Assembly (NCBI RefSeq): GCF_003344965.1
Contig: NZ_CP031194.1
Span: 7,316,001-7,380,000, forward strand
Length of the DNA: 64,000 bases
Source of the DNA: Streptomyces paludis
GTDB lineage: Bacteria > Actinomycetota > Actinomycetes > Streptomycetales > Streptomycetaceae
Direction: 5' to 3'
The first letter of the stretch is position 1; each line of letters starts with the position of its first letter. Below the pieces are notes generated by a model. It saw nothing but the letters and a program-made list of their open reading frames with translations, did no database searches and was not told where the DNA came from. Positions 8,749-16,461 of this stretch are shown piece after piece. Position numbers and translations under genes: made by a program.

Positions 8749-10035
8749 GTGACCGAGTCGCGAACCATCACCGCGGAACCGCCCGCCGTCGACGCCGCCG
8801 GTGCTGTTGACGCCCGAGAGACCTTCCGGCGGGTCAAACGGCACTTCTCGCCCGCGCTTGCGGTGGCCGGCCGGTTCTCCGGCCAGGGGGCCGTGGAAGT
8901 GTCCGCCGAGGGCTGCCGGGTGGCCCTCTCGGACGGCCGGGACGTCCTGGACTTCGGCTCCTACGGGGTCGCCCTGCTCGGACACCGTAACCCGGAGATC
9001 GTCCGGGCCGTCCGTGCCCAGCTGGACATCATGCCCGCCTCCACCCGCTCCCTCCAGAGCGCGGTCGCGCCGCTGGCCGCCGAGCGCCTCGCCGCGTATG
9101 TCGGCGGCGGCCTGAACCGGGTCTACTTCGGCTCCGGCGGGGCCGACGCCGTCGAGGCGGCCCTGAAGCTGGCCCGGATGGCCTCCGGCCGGAACACCGT
9201 GGTCGCCGTCGAGGGCGCCTTCCACGGCAAGACCGTCGGCGCCCTCTCGCTGACCGACAACCCCCGCTTCAAGTCCGGTCTGGACCCCGCCTTCCAGGAG
9301 GGCGTGCTCCGGGTGAGCCCGGACGACCCCGAGGCCGTCGCGAAGGCCGTACGCGCCCACGACGTGGCGGCGGTCTTCTTCGAGCCGGTCCAGGCCGAGA
9401 ACGGGGTGCGTGTGCTGGACGAGGCGGTGCTCGCGCGGTGGTGCCGGGACGCCCACGAGCACGGCGCGTTCGTCGTCGCCGACGAGATCCAGGTCGGCCT
9501 GAGGCGCTGCGGCGCCCGGTCCCTGGCCCTGGCGGCCGGGCTCGGGGTGGACGCCGTCCTGCTCGGCAAGCAGCTGGGCGGCGGTGTGCTGCCCCTCTCC
9601 GCCGCGGTCGGCAACGACCGGCTCTTCGCGCCCCTGCTGGCCGACCCGATGCTGCACACCGCCACCTTCAGCGGCCATCCCCTGAGCACCTCGGTGATCC
9701 CGTACGCGCTCGATGTCATCGAACGTCACGCCGAGAACGGCGGGCGGATCGCCGCCGCGATGGAACAGGGGCTGGCCACCGTACGCGAACTGTTCCCGGA
9801 CGCCGTGGCGGAGATCCGCGGCCGCGGCCTGCTGTGGGGCGTCGATCTGGCCTCGCCCGCGATGGCCGGCGAGGTGCTGACGGGCCTCGCGCGGCGCTCC
9901 CTGGTCGTGTCGCCGTGCCTGAGCCGCCCCACCACGATCCGCCTCCTCCCTCCGATCGTCGCCACCGAGGACGACGTGAAAGAGGCGATGACCCTGCTCT
10001 CCGATGCGATTGCCGAGGCGGTCGCCGCCCCGTAG
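8749..10035 (+). CDS. Class III PLP-dependent aminotransferase
   Basis: Transaminase of 428 residues that should move an amino group onto an aldehyde or ketone (omega- or acetylornithine-type fold). Visible marks are GSGGADAVEAALKLAR (phosphate cup), EGAFHGKTVGALSLT, the DEIQVG motif that holds the PLP pyridine N, and the Schiff-base Lys at about K274 in LLGKQLGGG. The GTG at 8749 has AGGAG eight bases upstream. It sits 51 bp before a stand-alone thioester reductase, the same pairing that makes terminal amines from carrier-bound acyl chains in zeamine/fabclavine and other pathways. I infer that it aminates the reductase-derived long-chain aldehyde. Confidence 0.9.
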   Translation: MTESRTITAEPPAVDAAGAVDARETFRRVKRHFSPALAVAGRFSGQGAVEVSAEGCRVALSDGRDVLDFGSYGVALLGHRNPEIVRAVRAQLDIMPASTRSLQSAVAPLAAERLAAYVGGGLNRVYFGSGGADAVEAALKLARMASGRNTVVAVEGAFHGKTVGALSLTDNPRFKSGLDPAFQEGVLRVSPDDPEAVAKAVRAHDVAAVFFEPVQAENGVRVLDEAVLARWCRDAHEHGAFVVADEIQVGLRRCGARSLALAAGLGVDAVLLGKQLGGGVLPLSAAVGNDRLFAPLLADPMLHTATFSGHPLSTSVIPYALDVIERHAENGGRIAAAMEQGLATVRELFPDAVAEIRGRGLLWGVDLASPAMAGEVLTGLARRSLVVSPCLSRPTTIRLLPPIVATEDDVKEAMTLLSDAIAEAVAAP

Positions 10036-10086
10036 CGCATCGGCCCGCTCCCAAGAAATGTCACCGGGAAGGACCGTAGATAACTG

Positions 10087-11298
10087 ATGGCTTCGACGAT
10101 ACCCACGGAAGTCGCCGAGGAGTTCGCCGCCGATGTCGTACTGGCCGACGACATCACCGGCTTTCCGGCCCCGGCCCCGGAGACGGTGTCCGACGTGTTC
10201 CTCACCGGTGCGACCGGTTTCCTCGGGGCGTTCCTGCTCAGGGACCTGCTGCGGGAAGGACTCGTCGTGCACTGCCTGGTGCGGGGCGCGGACGCCGGGG
10301 TGGCCCGGCAGCGGCTGACGGACAACCTCCGTACCTATGAACTGCTCGACGGTCTCGACGCTGTCGACCTGGACCGGGTCCATGTGTACACCGGTGATGT
10401 GACCAAGCCCCGGCTCGGGCTGCCGGAGGACGTGTACGCGGAACTGGCCGGCCGGGTCGGCGCGGTCTACCACTCCGCGGCGAAGGTCAACTTCCTCACG
10501 CTGTACAAGTGGCTGCGGAAATCGACGGTGGAGTCCACCCACGGGATCCTGCGGTTCGCCTGCGCCGCGCGGGCCGCGCTGCACCATGTCTCGACCACCG
10601 GTGTGTTCGAGCCGAGGAGGGACCTTCCCGCGCGGGGCGAACTCGACCCGACCGGGCCGGGGGAGGCGCTGTCGCTCGGGTACACCAGAAGCAAGTGGGT
10701 CGCCGAACAGCTGGTGCTGGAGGCGTCCCGCCGGGGGGTGCCGGTGACGGTGCACCGCCCCGGCCAGGTCTGGGGCGACTCACGGACCGGGGCCTGCCAG
10801 CCGAACGACTTCGTGTGGCGGTTCATCAAGGGCGCGATCCAGATCGGCCGGTATCCGCGCAGATTCCGGCTGGAGATGAACATGGTCCCGGTCGACTACG
10901 TCAGCGCGGTGATCGTCACGGCCTCCCGGCACCCGGAGGGGCTCGGCGGGATCTACCACCAGGTCAGCCCCGGGACGCTGAAGTCGGAGGAGATCCTGCG
11001 GCTGCTGCGCGGCGCCGGGTACGAGCTGGAGGAGGTCAGCATCCTCAAGTGGATGAAGGCCGTCGCGGCGGATGTCACCAACTCCATGGCCCCGTTGCTG
11101 AGCATTCTCGTGGAGTCGGAGAAGGTGGAGGTCGCGGAGTTCTCCGACGAGGTCACCCGGGGCCTGCTGGAGGGCTCCGGAGTGAGCTGCCCGGACATCG
11201 ACGAGAAGGCGTTCGGCGGGTACATCGAGTACTTCGTGCGGCACGGCGTCCTGCCGGCCCCCGGCGCCGACGGGGCGTCCGGCGCCGACAAGGACTGA
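10087..11298 (+). CDS. Stand-alone thioester reductase (SDR5E-type)
   Basis: NAD(P)H-dependent reductase of 403 residues related to the C-terminal R domains of NRPS/PKS and carboxylic acid reductases. It releases an ACP- or CoA-bound acyl chain as an aldehyde (or alcohol). The coenzyme loop is GATGFLG at residues 41-47; STTG and Y199/K203 (YTRSK) form the catalytic set; HRPGQVWGDSRTG and the C-terminal lid with IYHQVSPGTL fit the family. No fused carrier or adenylation domain exists, so it must act in trans. Its neighbour is the aminotransferase. The PUFA synthase in this locus lacks any thioesterase or acyltransferase release domain, making this the best candidate for off-loading. Confidence 0.9.
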   Translation: MASTIPTEVAEEFAADVVLADDITGFPAPAPETVSDVFLTGATGFLGAFLLRDLLREGLVVHCLVRGADAGVARQRLTDNLRTYELLDGLDAVDLDRVHVYTGDVTKPRLGLPEDVYAELAGRVGAVYHSAAKVNFLTLYKWLRKSTVESTHGILRFACAARAALHHVSTTGVFEPRRDLPARGELDPTGPGEALSLGYTRSKWVAEQLVLEASRRGVPVTVHRPGQVWGDSRTGACQPNDFVWRFIKGAIQIGRYPRRFRLEMNMVPVDYVSAVIVTASRHPEGLGGIYHQVSPGTLKSEEILRLLRGAGYELEEVSILKWMKAVAADVTNSMAPLLSILVESEKVEVAEFSDEVTRGLLEGSGVSCPDIDEKAFGGYIEYFVRHGVLPAPGADGASGADKD

Positions 11299-11330
11299 CA
11301 GGGACTGACATCGGCTGACAACGGCTGACA
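11291..11330 (+). repeat. Four tandem 10-bp units ending CTGACA
   Basis: Four head-to-tail 10-mers with consensus NNGRCTGACA; the first contains the TGA stop of the thioester reductase gene. The array directly abuts the terminator hairpin. Function unknown; replication slippage at a stop codon would explain it. Confidence 0.7.
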
Positions 11331-11332
11331 AC

Positions 11333-11377
11333 GGCGGCGGTGTCCCGCGAGGAATCTCCTCGCGGGACACCGCCGCC
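11333..11377. terminator. Strong bidirectional hairpin terminator
   Basis: Perfect 21-bp arms (11333-11353 and 11357-11377) with a 3-nt loop, between the convergent thioester reductase and LAL regulator genes. Confidence 0.85.
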
Positions 11378-11409
11378 GCCCTACCCGGGTCCGCTCGGCG
11401 GGCCGCCGC

Positions 11410-14220
11410 TCAGGCGACCTGCTCCGAGCCGGGCGCGCCCACGAGCCGGAGCGGAGGTATTCGCTCCCGCTCCCGGGCGCGCCCGGTCAGCCGGTCCATG
11501 CTCTGCTTCAGGTCGTTGCGGGCCGTGATGCCGAGCTTGTGGTAGATGCGGTGCAGATGGTTCTCGACGGTACGCACCGAGACCACGAGCCGGTCCGCGA
11601 TGTCCCGGTTGGACATCCCGGTCGAGGCGAGCGCGGCGACTTCCCGCTCCCTCGGGGTGAGCGAGGCGGAGGGCTTCTCCACCTGGCTGTCCCGCTCCAC
11701 CCAGGCCGGCAGCGGGATACCGCACTCGCGCTGGAGATCCCGGCCGGCCGCCGCGGCCTCCCGGCTCTTGCGGTGCTGGCCGGCGGCCCGGAACGCGCGG
11801 GCCGCCTGCGCCGCCGCCTCGGTGGCCAGCGGCAGCGCGCCCATGTGCCCGAAGTGCCCGGAGACCTCCAGCAGCAGGGCGCCGTCGGCGTCGGAGAGGG
11901 CCTGGGCGTACTCCGCGTACAGCCGGATCATCCCGCCGGACGCACGGGCCGCGCGCAGCAGCGCGTGGTGGCGGAAGTGCACCGCCGCCCCGTCCGTGAC
12001 CCGGGCCGCCAGCAGCAGCGCCGTGACCGCCCGTACCGTACGGCCGGCCCCGAACGCCCGCTCGGCCAGCTCCGTGGCCTGGACGCCCGCGCTGTAGTGG
12101 TCCCCGGTGTGGGCCAGGACGAGCGCGTTCTCGAACGCGATCTCGTCCTCGGCGATCGGCGATCTGGGCATCGCGCCGCGCAGCGAGCGGACCTCGACCA
12201 GGGCCCGCAGCGCCTCCGTGTGATCGCCGGACTCGGCCAGCGCGCCGGCGAGCTGGGCCAGCGGCCAGGCGTCGGTCACCGGGTACTCGTGGGACGTGTC
12301 CGAGGCGATCGCCCGGCGCAGCAGCCCGGCGGCCTCCTCGCAGCGCCCGCGCAGCCGCAGCAGCCGGCAGCGGTCGAGCAGGGGCTGGAGGAGTACGGGC
12401 CGGCCGTTGCCGGGCGCGTAGTGATGGGCGCCGTCCAGTTTCTCGGCGGCGCTCCTTAAACTCCCCAGCAGCGAGGAGCAGCGGGCGGAGACGGAGTCGG
12501 CCAGCAGTACGGCGTCGGCGTCCCAGTCGGGAGCGGAGTCCCGGTAGCGGCCGAGGAGTTCCAGGGCGCCCGCCGGGTCCCCCAGTTCGCAGCGGGCGAA
12601 GGCCACCGTGGGCACCAGCGCCTGGGCGACCGGACGGTCCGCGATCCGGTCGCGCAGCACCGTCTCCCCGATGGCGACCGCCTCGTGGAGCCGGTCGGAC
12701 ATCACCGCCATCACGGCCCGGGTGCCGTGGAGCACCCCGGCGTGGACCGGCGCCACCTCCGCGACCGTACGGGCCAGCAGGTCGCGGGCGTCCTCGACCC
12801 GGCGCAGGCTCCAGGCCATGTTGATCACCCGGGTGTGCACCGCCGCGATGCGCTCGGTCACCGGCACCCCCGCACCGGCGTCGAGCGCGGCGGACAGGAC
12901 CGTCTCGGCCTCGGCCGCGCGGCCCCTGCCCACCAGGACCTCACCGAGCAGCAGGGCCGCCCGGCTCCGGTCCACGGCCTGCGCGGGAGTGTTTTCTATG
13001 CGCGTCACTAGACGTCGCAAAGCCGCGCCGTACTCCACGGAGTCCGGGACCGGACCCTCCAGCGGCGCGCTGTCCCGGTCGTCCGGGGCCTCCTGGAGGG
13101 CGAGCAGGCACATGCGCTCCGCCAGCGGGAGGTCCCGGCGGCGGATCGCGATGCGGGCGGCGGTGAGCAACTGCTCCCGGCCGGGCACGAGTCCGGCCTG
13201 AATGCGCAGGGAGACGACGCGCAGGACGTCCTCGTCCCGGCGGGTCCCGGTCCGCTCCAGGGCGTCCGCGATCTCGCGGCACAGCCGCTGCCTGGTGAGA
13301 TCGGACATCCGGGCGGCCACCACCACCCGGCTGAGCGGCAGGGCCAGCCGCAGCCGGACGCGCGCCCCGCTGCGCTCCACACCGACGATGCCGCGCAGGT
13401 CGAGCGACTCGGCGGCCTTCGCCAGGCCCGCCGCGGCGGCGATCTCGGCCTCCAGCGGCTCGGCTATGGCGAGCATGTGGACGAGTTCGTTCTCGTGCGG
13501 GCTGAGGTCGCGGAGCCCGACGCGGATCACGTCCGAGAGCCGTTTGCCCAGCCGTGAGGTCAGCCCCGACCAGCGCCAGGCGCCGTCAACGCTGTGCAGC
13601 GAGCCGTCCTCCAGCGCGTTCTCGACGAGTTCGCGCAGCAGCAGCGCGTTGCCGTGCGTCGCCGCCCACAGACGTTCCAGCGTGGCGGTGTCGGTGTGGC
13701 CCCCCAGCCTGGCCCGCAGCACCAGGCTCATGGCGATGCTGTCGAAGGGCGCCACCTCGATGTGCTCCACGAGCCGTTCCAGCCACAGCTTGTCGATGCC
13801 GGCCGGGGCGGGCGCGTCCTGCGGCGCGGCGGCGAGCACACTGAGCCGTCCCACCGCGACGAGCCGGTGGAGCCGGATGCTCGACGCCGCGTCGACCAGG
13901 TGGGCGTCGTCGATGCCGACGAGGGGAGGGATGCCGGCGGAGCCGTCCGGGGCGGACGGACGGATCGTCTCCAGGCATTCGGCCAGGGTGCCGAAGCCCC
14001 GCGCGCGCGTGTCGCCGCTCCAGCCCGCACCGCCGACATGCAGGACCGTACGGCCCTCGGCGGCCGCCCGGCGCAGGGCGGTGGACAGCAGAAGGCTCTT
14101 GCCGACTCCCGCGGCGCCGACGAGCAGGGCGCCGCCCTGCCGCCGGACGGCGGCCCTGATCACTTGCAGCTCGGTATCCCGTGCCGTTATCGGCCAATCG
14201 TAGGTCTCACGCGTTTCCAT
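11410..14220 (-). CDS. LuxR-family LAL regulator (AAA ATPase plus LuxR HTH), TTA codon
   Basis: Large ATP-binding LuxR (MalT-like) activator of 936 residues. Walker A GAAGVGKS is at residues 35-42 and a Walker B-like LVGIDDAHLVD near 110. The middle is TPR-like helical sequence, and the LuxR helix-turn-helix is at the C-terminus (LTPREREVAALA, MSNRDIADRLVVS, RTVENHLHRIYHKLG). A rare leucine codon TTA is present at 12457-12459 (segment GSLRSAAEK), which in Streptomyces makes translation depend on the bldA tRNA. The start at 14220 (ATG) follows a 504-bp upstream gap of relatively low G+C. Likely a cluster-situated activator coupling production to development; targets are not shown by the sequence. 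Confidence 0.92.
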   Translation of the reverse strand: METRETYDWPITARDTELQVIRAAVRRQGGALLVGAAGVGKSLLLSTALRRAAAEGRTVLHVGGAGWSGDTRARGFGTLAECLETIRPSAPDGSAGIPPLVGIDDAHLVDAASSIRLHRLVAVGRLSVLAAAPQDAPAPAGIDKLWLERLVEHIEVAPFDSIAMSLVLRARLGGHTDTATLERLWAATHGNALLLRELVENALEDGSLHSVDGAWRWSGLTSRLGKRLSDVIRVGLRDLSPHENELVHMLAIAEPLEAEIAAAAGLAKAAESLDLRGIVGVERSGARVRLRLALPLSRVVVAARMSDLTRQRLCREIADALERTGTRRDEDVLRVVSLRIQAGLVPGREQLLTAARIAIRRRDLPLAERMCLLALQEAPDDRDSAPLEGPVPDSVEYGAALRRLVTRIENTPAQAVDRSRAALLLGEVLVGRGRAAEAETVLSAALDAGAGVPVTERIAAVHTRVINMAWSLRRVEDARDLLARTVAEVAPVHAGVLHGTRAVMAVMSDRLHEAVAIGETVLRDRIADRPVAQALVPTVAFARCELGDPAGALELLGRYRDSAPDWDADAVLLADSVSARCSSLLGSLRSAAEKLDGAHHYAPGNGRPVLLQPLLDRCRLLRLRGRCEEAAGLLRRAIASDTSHEYPVTDAWPLAQLAGALAESGDHTEALRALVEVRSLRGAMPRSPIAEDEIAFENALVLAHTGDHYSAGVQATELAERAFGAGRTVRAVTALLLAARVTDGAAVHFRHHALLRAARASGGMIRLYAEYAQALSDADGALLLEVSGHFGHMGALPLATEAAAQAARAFRAAGQHRKSREAAAAGRDLQRECGIPLPAWVERDSQVEKPSASLTPREREVAALASTGMSNRDIADRLVVSVRTVENHLHRIYHKLGITARNDLKQSMDRLTGRARERERIPPLRLVGAPGSEQVA

Positions 14221-14724
14221 CTGTTAGTGCCCCCGCACTCGAATATTTCGGCCATCTTGCGAAGAGTGTCCTGATTCGTTGTCCGCCGACCCTATTTTGA
14301 TTGAAGGGTTGATTAACGGCGCTGGAGTTGCGGCCAACGATTCCGGCCCCCACCGGATAAAACGGAATCCCCCGTTTGGTAATGCCGTTCAGGACTCGAT
14401 TGTTCGTCGGATATTGGCGAGTATAGAACGGCAGGTCGGTAGGCAATCTGAACTCCGTGCGACACGGAGGTGAGAAGTCGAAGTGCCTGCTCATGGGGGA
14501 TGTGACAAGGGTTACCAATCGGTAATCGGCAACTTGGACCGGCAAATCCAACTGTTTCGCTGTACCGGTTCGTGGGTACATGGTCGGCGTGATTTATTCC
14601 ATGGACCAAAGACGTTTGGCGGCTCCCTCGGTAAACCGAGGGAGCCGCCGGTGCGTTCATGTTGCTTCATGGTTGATCGTGGTTGAACAGTTCCTTTGTG
14701 ACGCGCGCTTTAATTAACTTCCTG
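14221..14724. other. AT-richer intergenic region, promoter side of LAL gene
   Basis: This 504-bp stretch between the LAL start and the 3' end of the ABC operon is clearly less G+C-rich than its surroundings, as Streptomyces promoter regions often are. It contains a short dyad GTTACC-AATC-GGTAA (about 14511-14525) and the terminator at 14618-14649. Short frames within it run through the terminator and look non-coding. Confidence 0.55.
14618..14649. terminator. Hairpin terminator of the ABC operon
   Basis: Perfect 15-bp arms (14618-14632 and 14635-14649) around a 2-nt centre, 76 bp beyond the stop of the minus-strand ABC gene. Confidence 0.8.
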
Positions 14725-16461
14725 TCAAAAAACCTGTCCGGTCAGACTCCAGTCGCGGGCTCTGCTGCGTTCCGCCCAGAATGACGCGTACCGGCCGCCC
14801 GCGGCGATGAGTTCGTCATGCGAACCGTGCTCGGTGATCCGCCCCTCGTCCAGGAAAAGGATCTGGTCGGCGGCGGCCACGGTCTGGAGCCGGTGGGCGA
14901 TGACAAGCAGCGTACGGCCCGCGGTCAGCGCGCTCAGCGCGTCCTGGACGGCCTGCTCGTTCTCCGGGTCGAGCGACGCCGTCGCCTCGTCGAGCAGCAC
15001 GATCGGCGCGTTCTTCAGGATCGCCCGCGCGATCGACACCCGCTGCCGCTCGCCACCGGACAGCAGCGCGCCGCCCTCGCCCACCTGCGCGTCCCAGCCG
15101 TCGGACAGCCGGTGCACGATCTCCTCGACCCTGGCCAGCCGCGCGGCCTCGCGGACCTCGGCGTCGGTGGCCGTGGGACGCCCCACCCGGATGTTCTCCA
15201 GGATGGTGCCCTGGAAGAGGTAGACGTCCTGGAACACCACGGAGATACGGGACATGAGCACCTCGGGATCGATGTCCCGCACATCCACACCGCCCACGCG
15301 CACCACCCCGGAGTCCACGTCCCAGAAGCGCGGGACGAGCTTGCTCACCGTGGTCTTGCCCGAGCCCGACGGCCCGACGAGAGCCGTCATGGTCCCCTCG
15401 CCCAGGGTCAGGGACACCCCCGAGAGCACCGGCTTGCCGTCGTAACCGAAGCTCACGTCCTCGAACCGGACCGCGTTGCCGTCCGGCACCTTCGGGTCCT
15501 CGGACCGCGGAAGCGTCGGCTGCGCCAGCAGCTCCGCCACCCGGTCCAGCGCGGCACCGGCCGTGCGCAGGGTCGAGCCGAGCACCGCGGTCTCCGCGAT
15601 CGGCTCGGTGAACCGTACCGCCAGCACCAGCAGCGCCAGCAGCTTGGCCACACCCAGACCGCCGTCCAGCGCCAGATAGGTGCCGGTGAGCAGGATCAGG
15701 GTGAAGGCGGCCTGGATCACCAGGACGAAGCCGACCAGACCCGGCACTCCGGTGACCAGCACCCGCCGGGACGCGTCGGTCTGCGTACGCAGCGCGTCGT
15801 CGAGGCGCGCGCCGGAGCGGACCGGACCCCGGCCGAACACCCGCAGCACCGGCTGGACCTGGGCGAACTCCACCACCCGGCCGCCGGTCTCGGCATGGGC
15901 GGCGGACCGGGCCACATCGGCCAGCCGGCTCAGCCCGGTGCTCCACCGGTAGACCAGGACGATCAGCGGCACGGTGAGCGTGGCCGCGAGCGCCAGCCGC
16001 CAGTCGAAGACGTACATCAGGGCGATCACCGTCACCGGTGTGACGAAACTGGTCACCAGGGGACGGAGCAGATGCGCCGGCACCCCCATGATGTCCATCA
16101 CGCTCTTCGTGGCCAACTGGCCCAGCTGCCCCACCCGTTCCGGCGCGAACCAGCCCAGCGGCAGCGCGGCCACCCGGTCGCCGATACGGTGGTGCAGGCT
16201 CCGCGAGAGCGTCGCCCCCGCCTCGAACCCGATGAGCAGGCTCCAGTAGTACGCCGCGCCGTAGAGCACCGACACACCGAGCAGCGCCCACAGCCACGGC
16301 CAGACCTCGTCCGGGTCGGAGCCGAACAGCGCTTCCAGTACGGGCACCAGCAGGGCGAAGGCGATGCCCTGGAGCACCGCGCCCACCACCAGGGCGACGA
16401 TCATCCGGCGTACCGGCCGGGCCTGTTCGGGGCCCACCACATCAATGAGTCGACGGATCAT
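14725..16461 (-). CDS. ABC transporter, fused TMD-NBD (half-transporter 2)
   Basis: Type IV ABC half-transporter of about 578 residues with an N-terminal six-helix membrane domain and a C-terminal ATPase. Walker A GPSGSGKTT is near residue 361, the signature LSGGERQRVS near 466, Walker B IVLLDEATASLD near 490, and the H-loop IAHRLQTV follows. The ATG at 16461 shares one base with the stop of the upstream ABC gene (TGATG) and has GGGAGGA eight bases ahead, so translation is coupled and a 1:1 heterodimer is expected. The pair resembles YbtP/YbtQ- and IrtA/IrtB-like transporters of metal chelators; direction of transport cannot be told from sequence. Confidence 0.9.
   Translation of the reverse strand: MIRRLIDVVGPEQARPVRRMIVALVVGAVLQGIAFALLVPVLEALFGSDPDEVWPWLWALLGVSVLYGAAYYWSLLIGFEAGATLSRSLHHRIGDRVAALPLGWFAPERVGQLGQLATKSVMDIMGVPAHLLRPLVTSFVTPVTVIALMYVFDWRLALAATLTVPLIVLVYRWSTGLSRLADVARSAAHAETGGRVVEFAQVQPVLRVFGRGPVRSGARLDDALRTQTDASRRVLVTGVPGLVGFVLVIQAAFTLILLTGTYLALDGGLGVAKLLALLVLAVRFTEPIAETAVLGSTLRTAGAALDRVAELLAQPTLPRSEDPKVPDGNAVRFEDVSFGYDGKPVLSGVSLTLGEGTMTALVGPSGSGKTTVSKLVPRFWDVDSGVVRVGGVDVRDIDPEVLMSRISVVFQDVYLFQGTILENIRVGRPTATDAEVREAARLARVEEIVHRLSDGWDAQVGEGGALLSGGERQRVSIARAILKNAPIVLLDEATASLDPENEQAVQDALSALTAGRTLLVIAHRLQTVAAADQILFLDEGRITEHGSHDELIAAGGRYASFWAERSRARDWSLTGQVF

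Noticed and set aside
14483..14686. 67-residue frame with GTG start and a near-perfect GGAGGTGA upstream
   Set aside because: The frame runs through the 15-bp terminator hairpin and the sequence resembles no protein. The ribosome-like site is notable, but on its own not enough.
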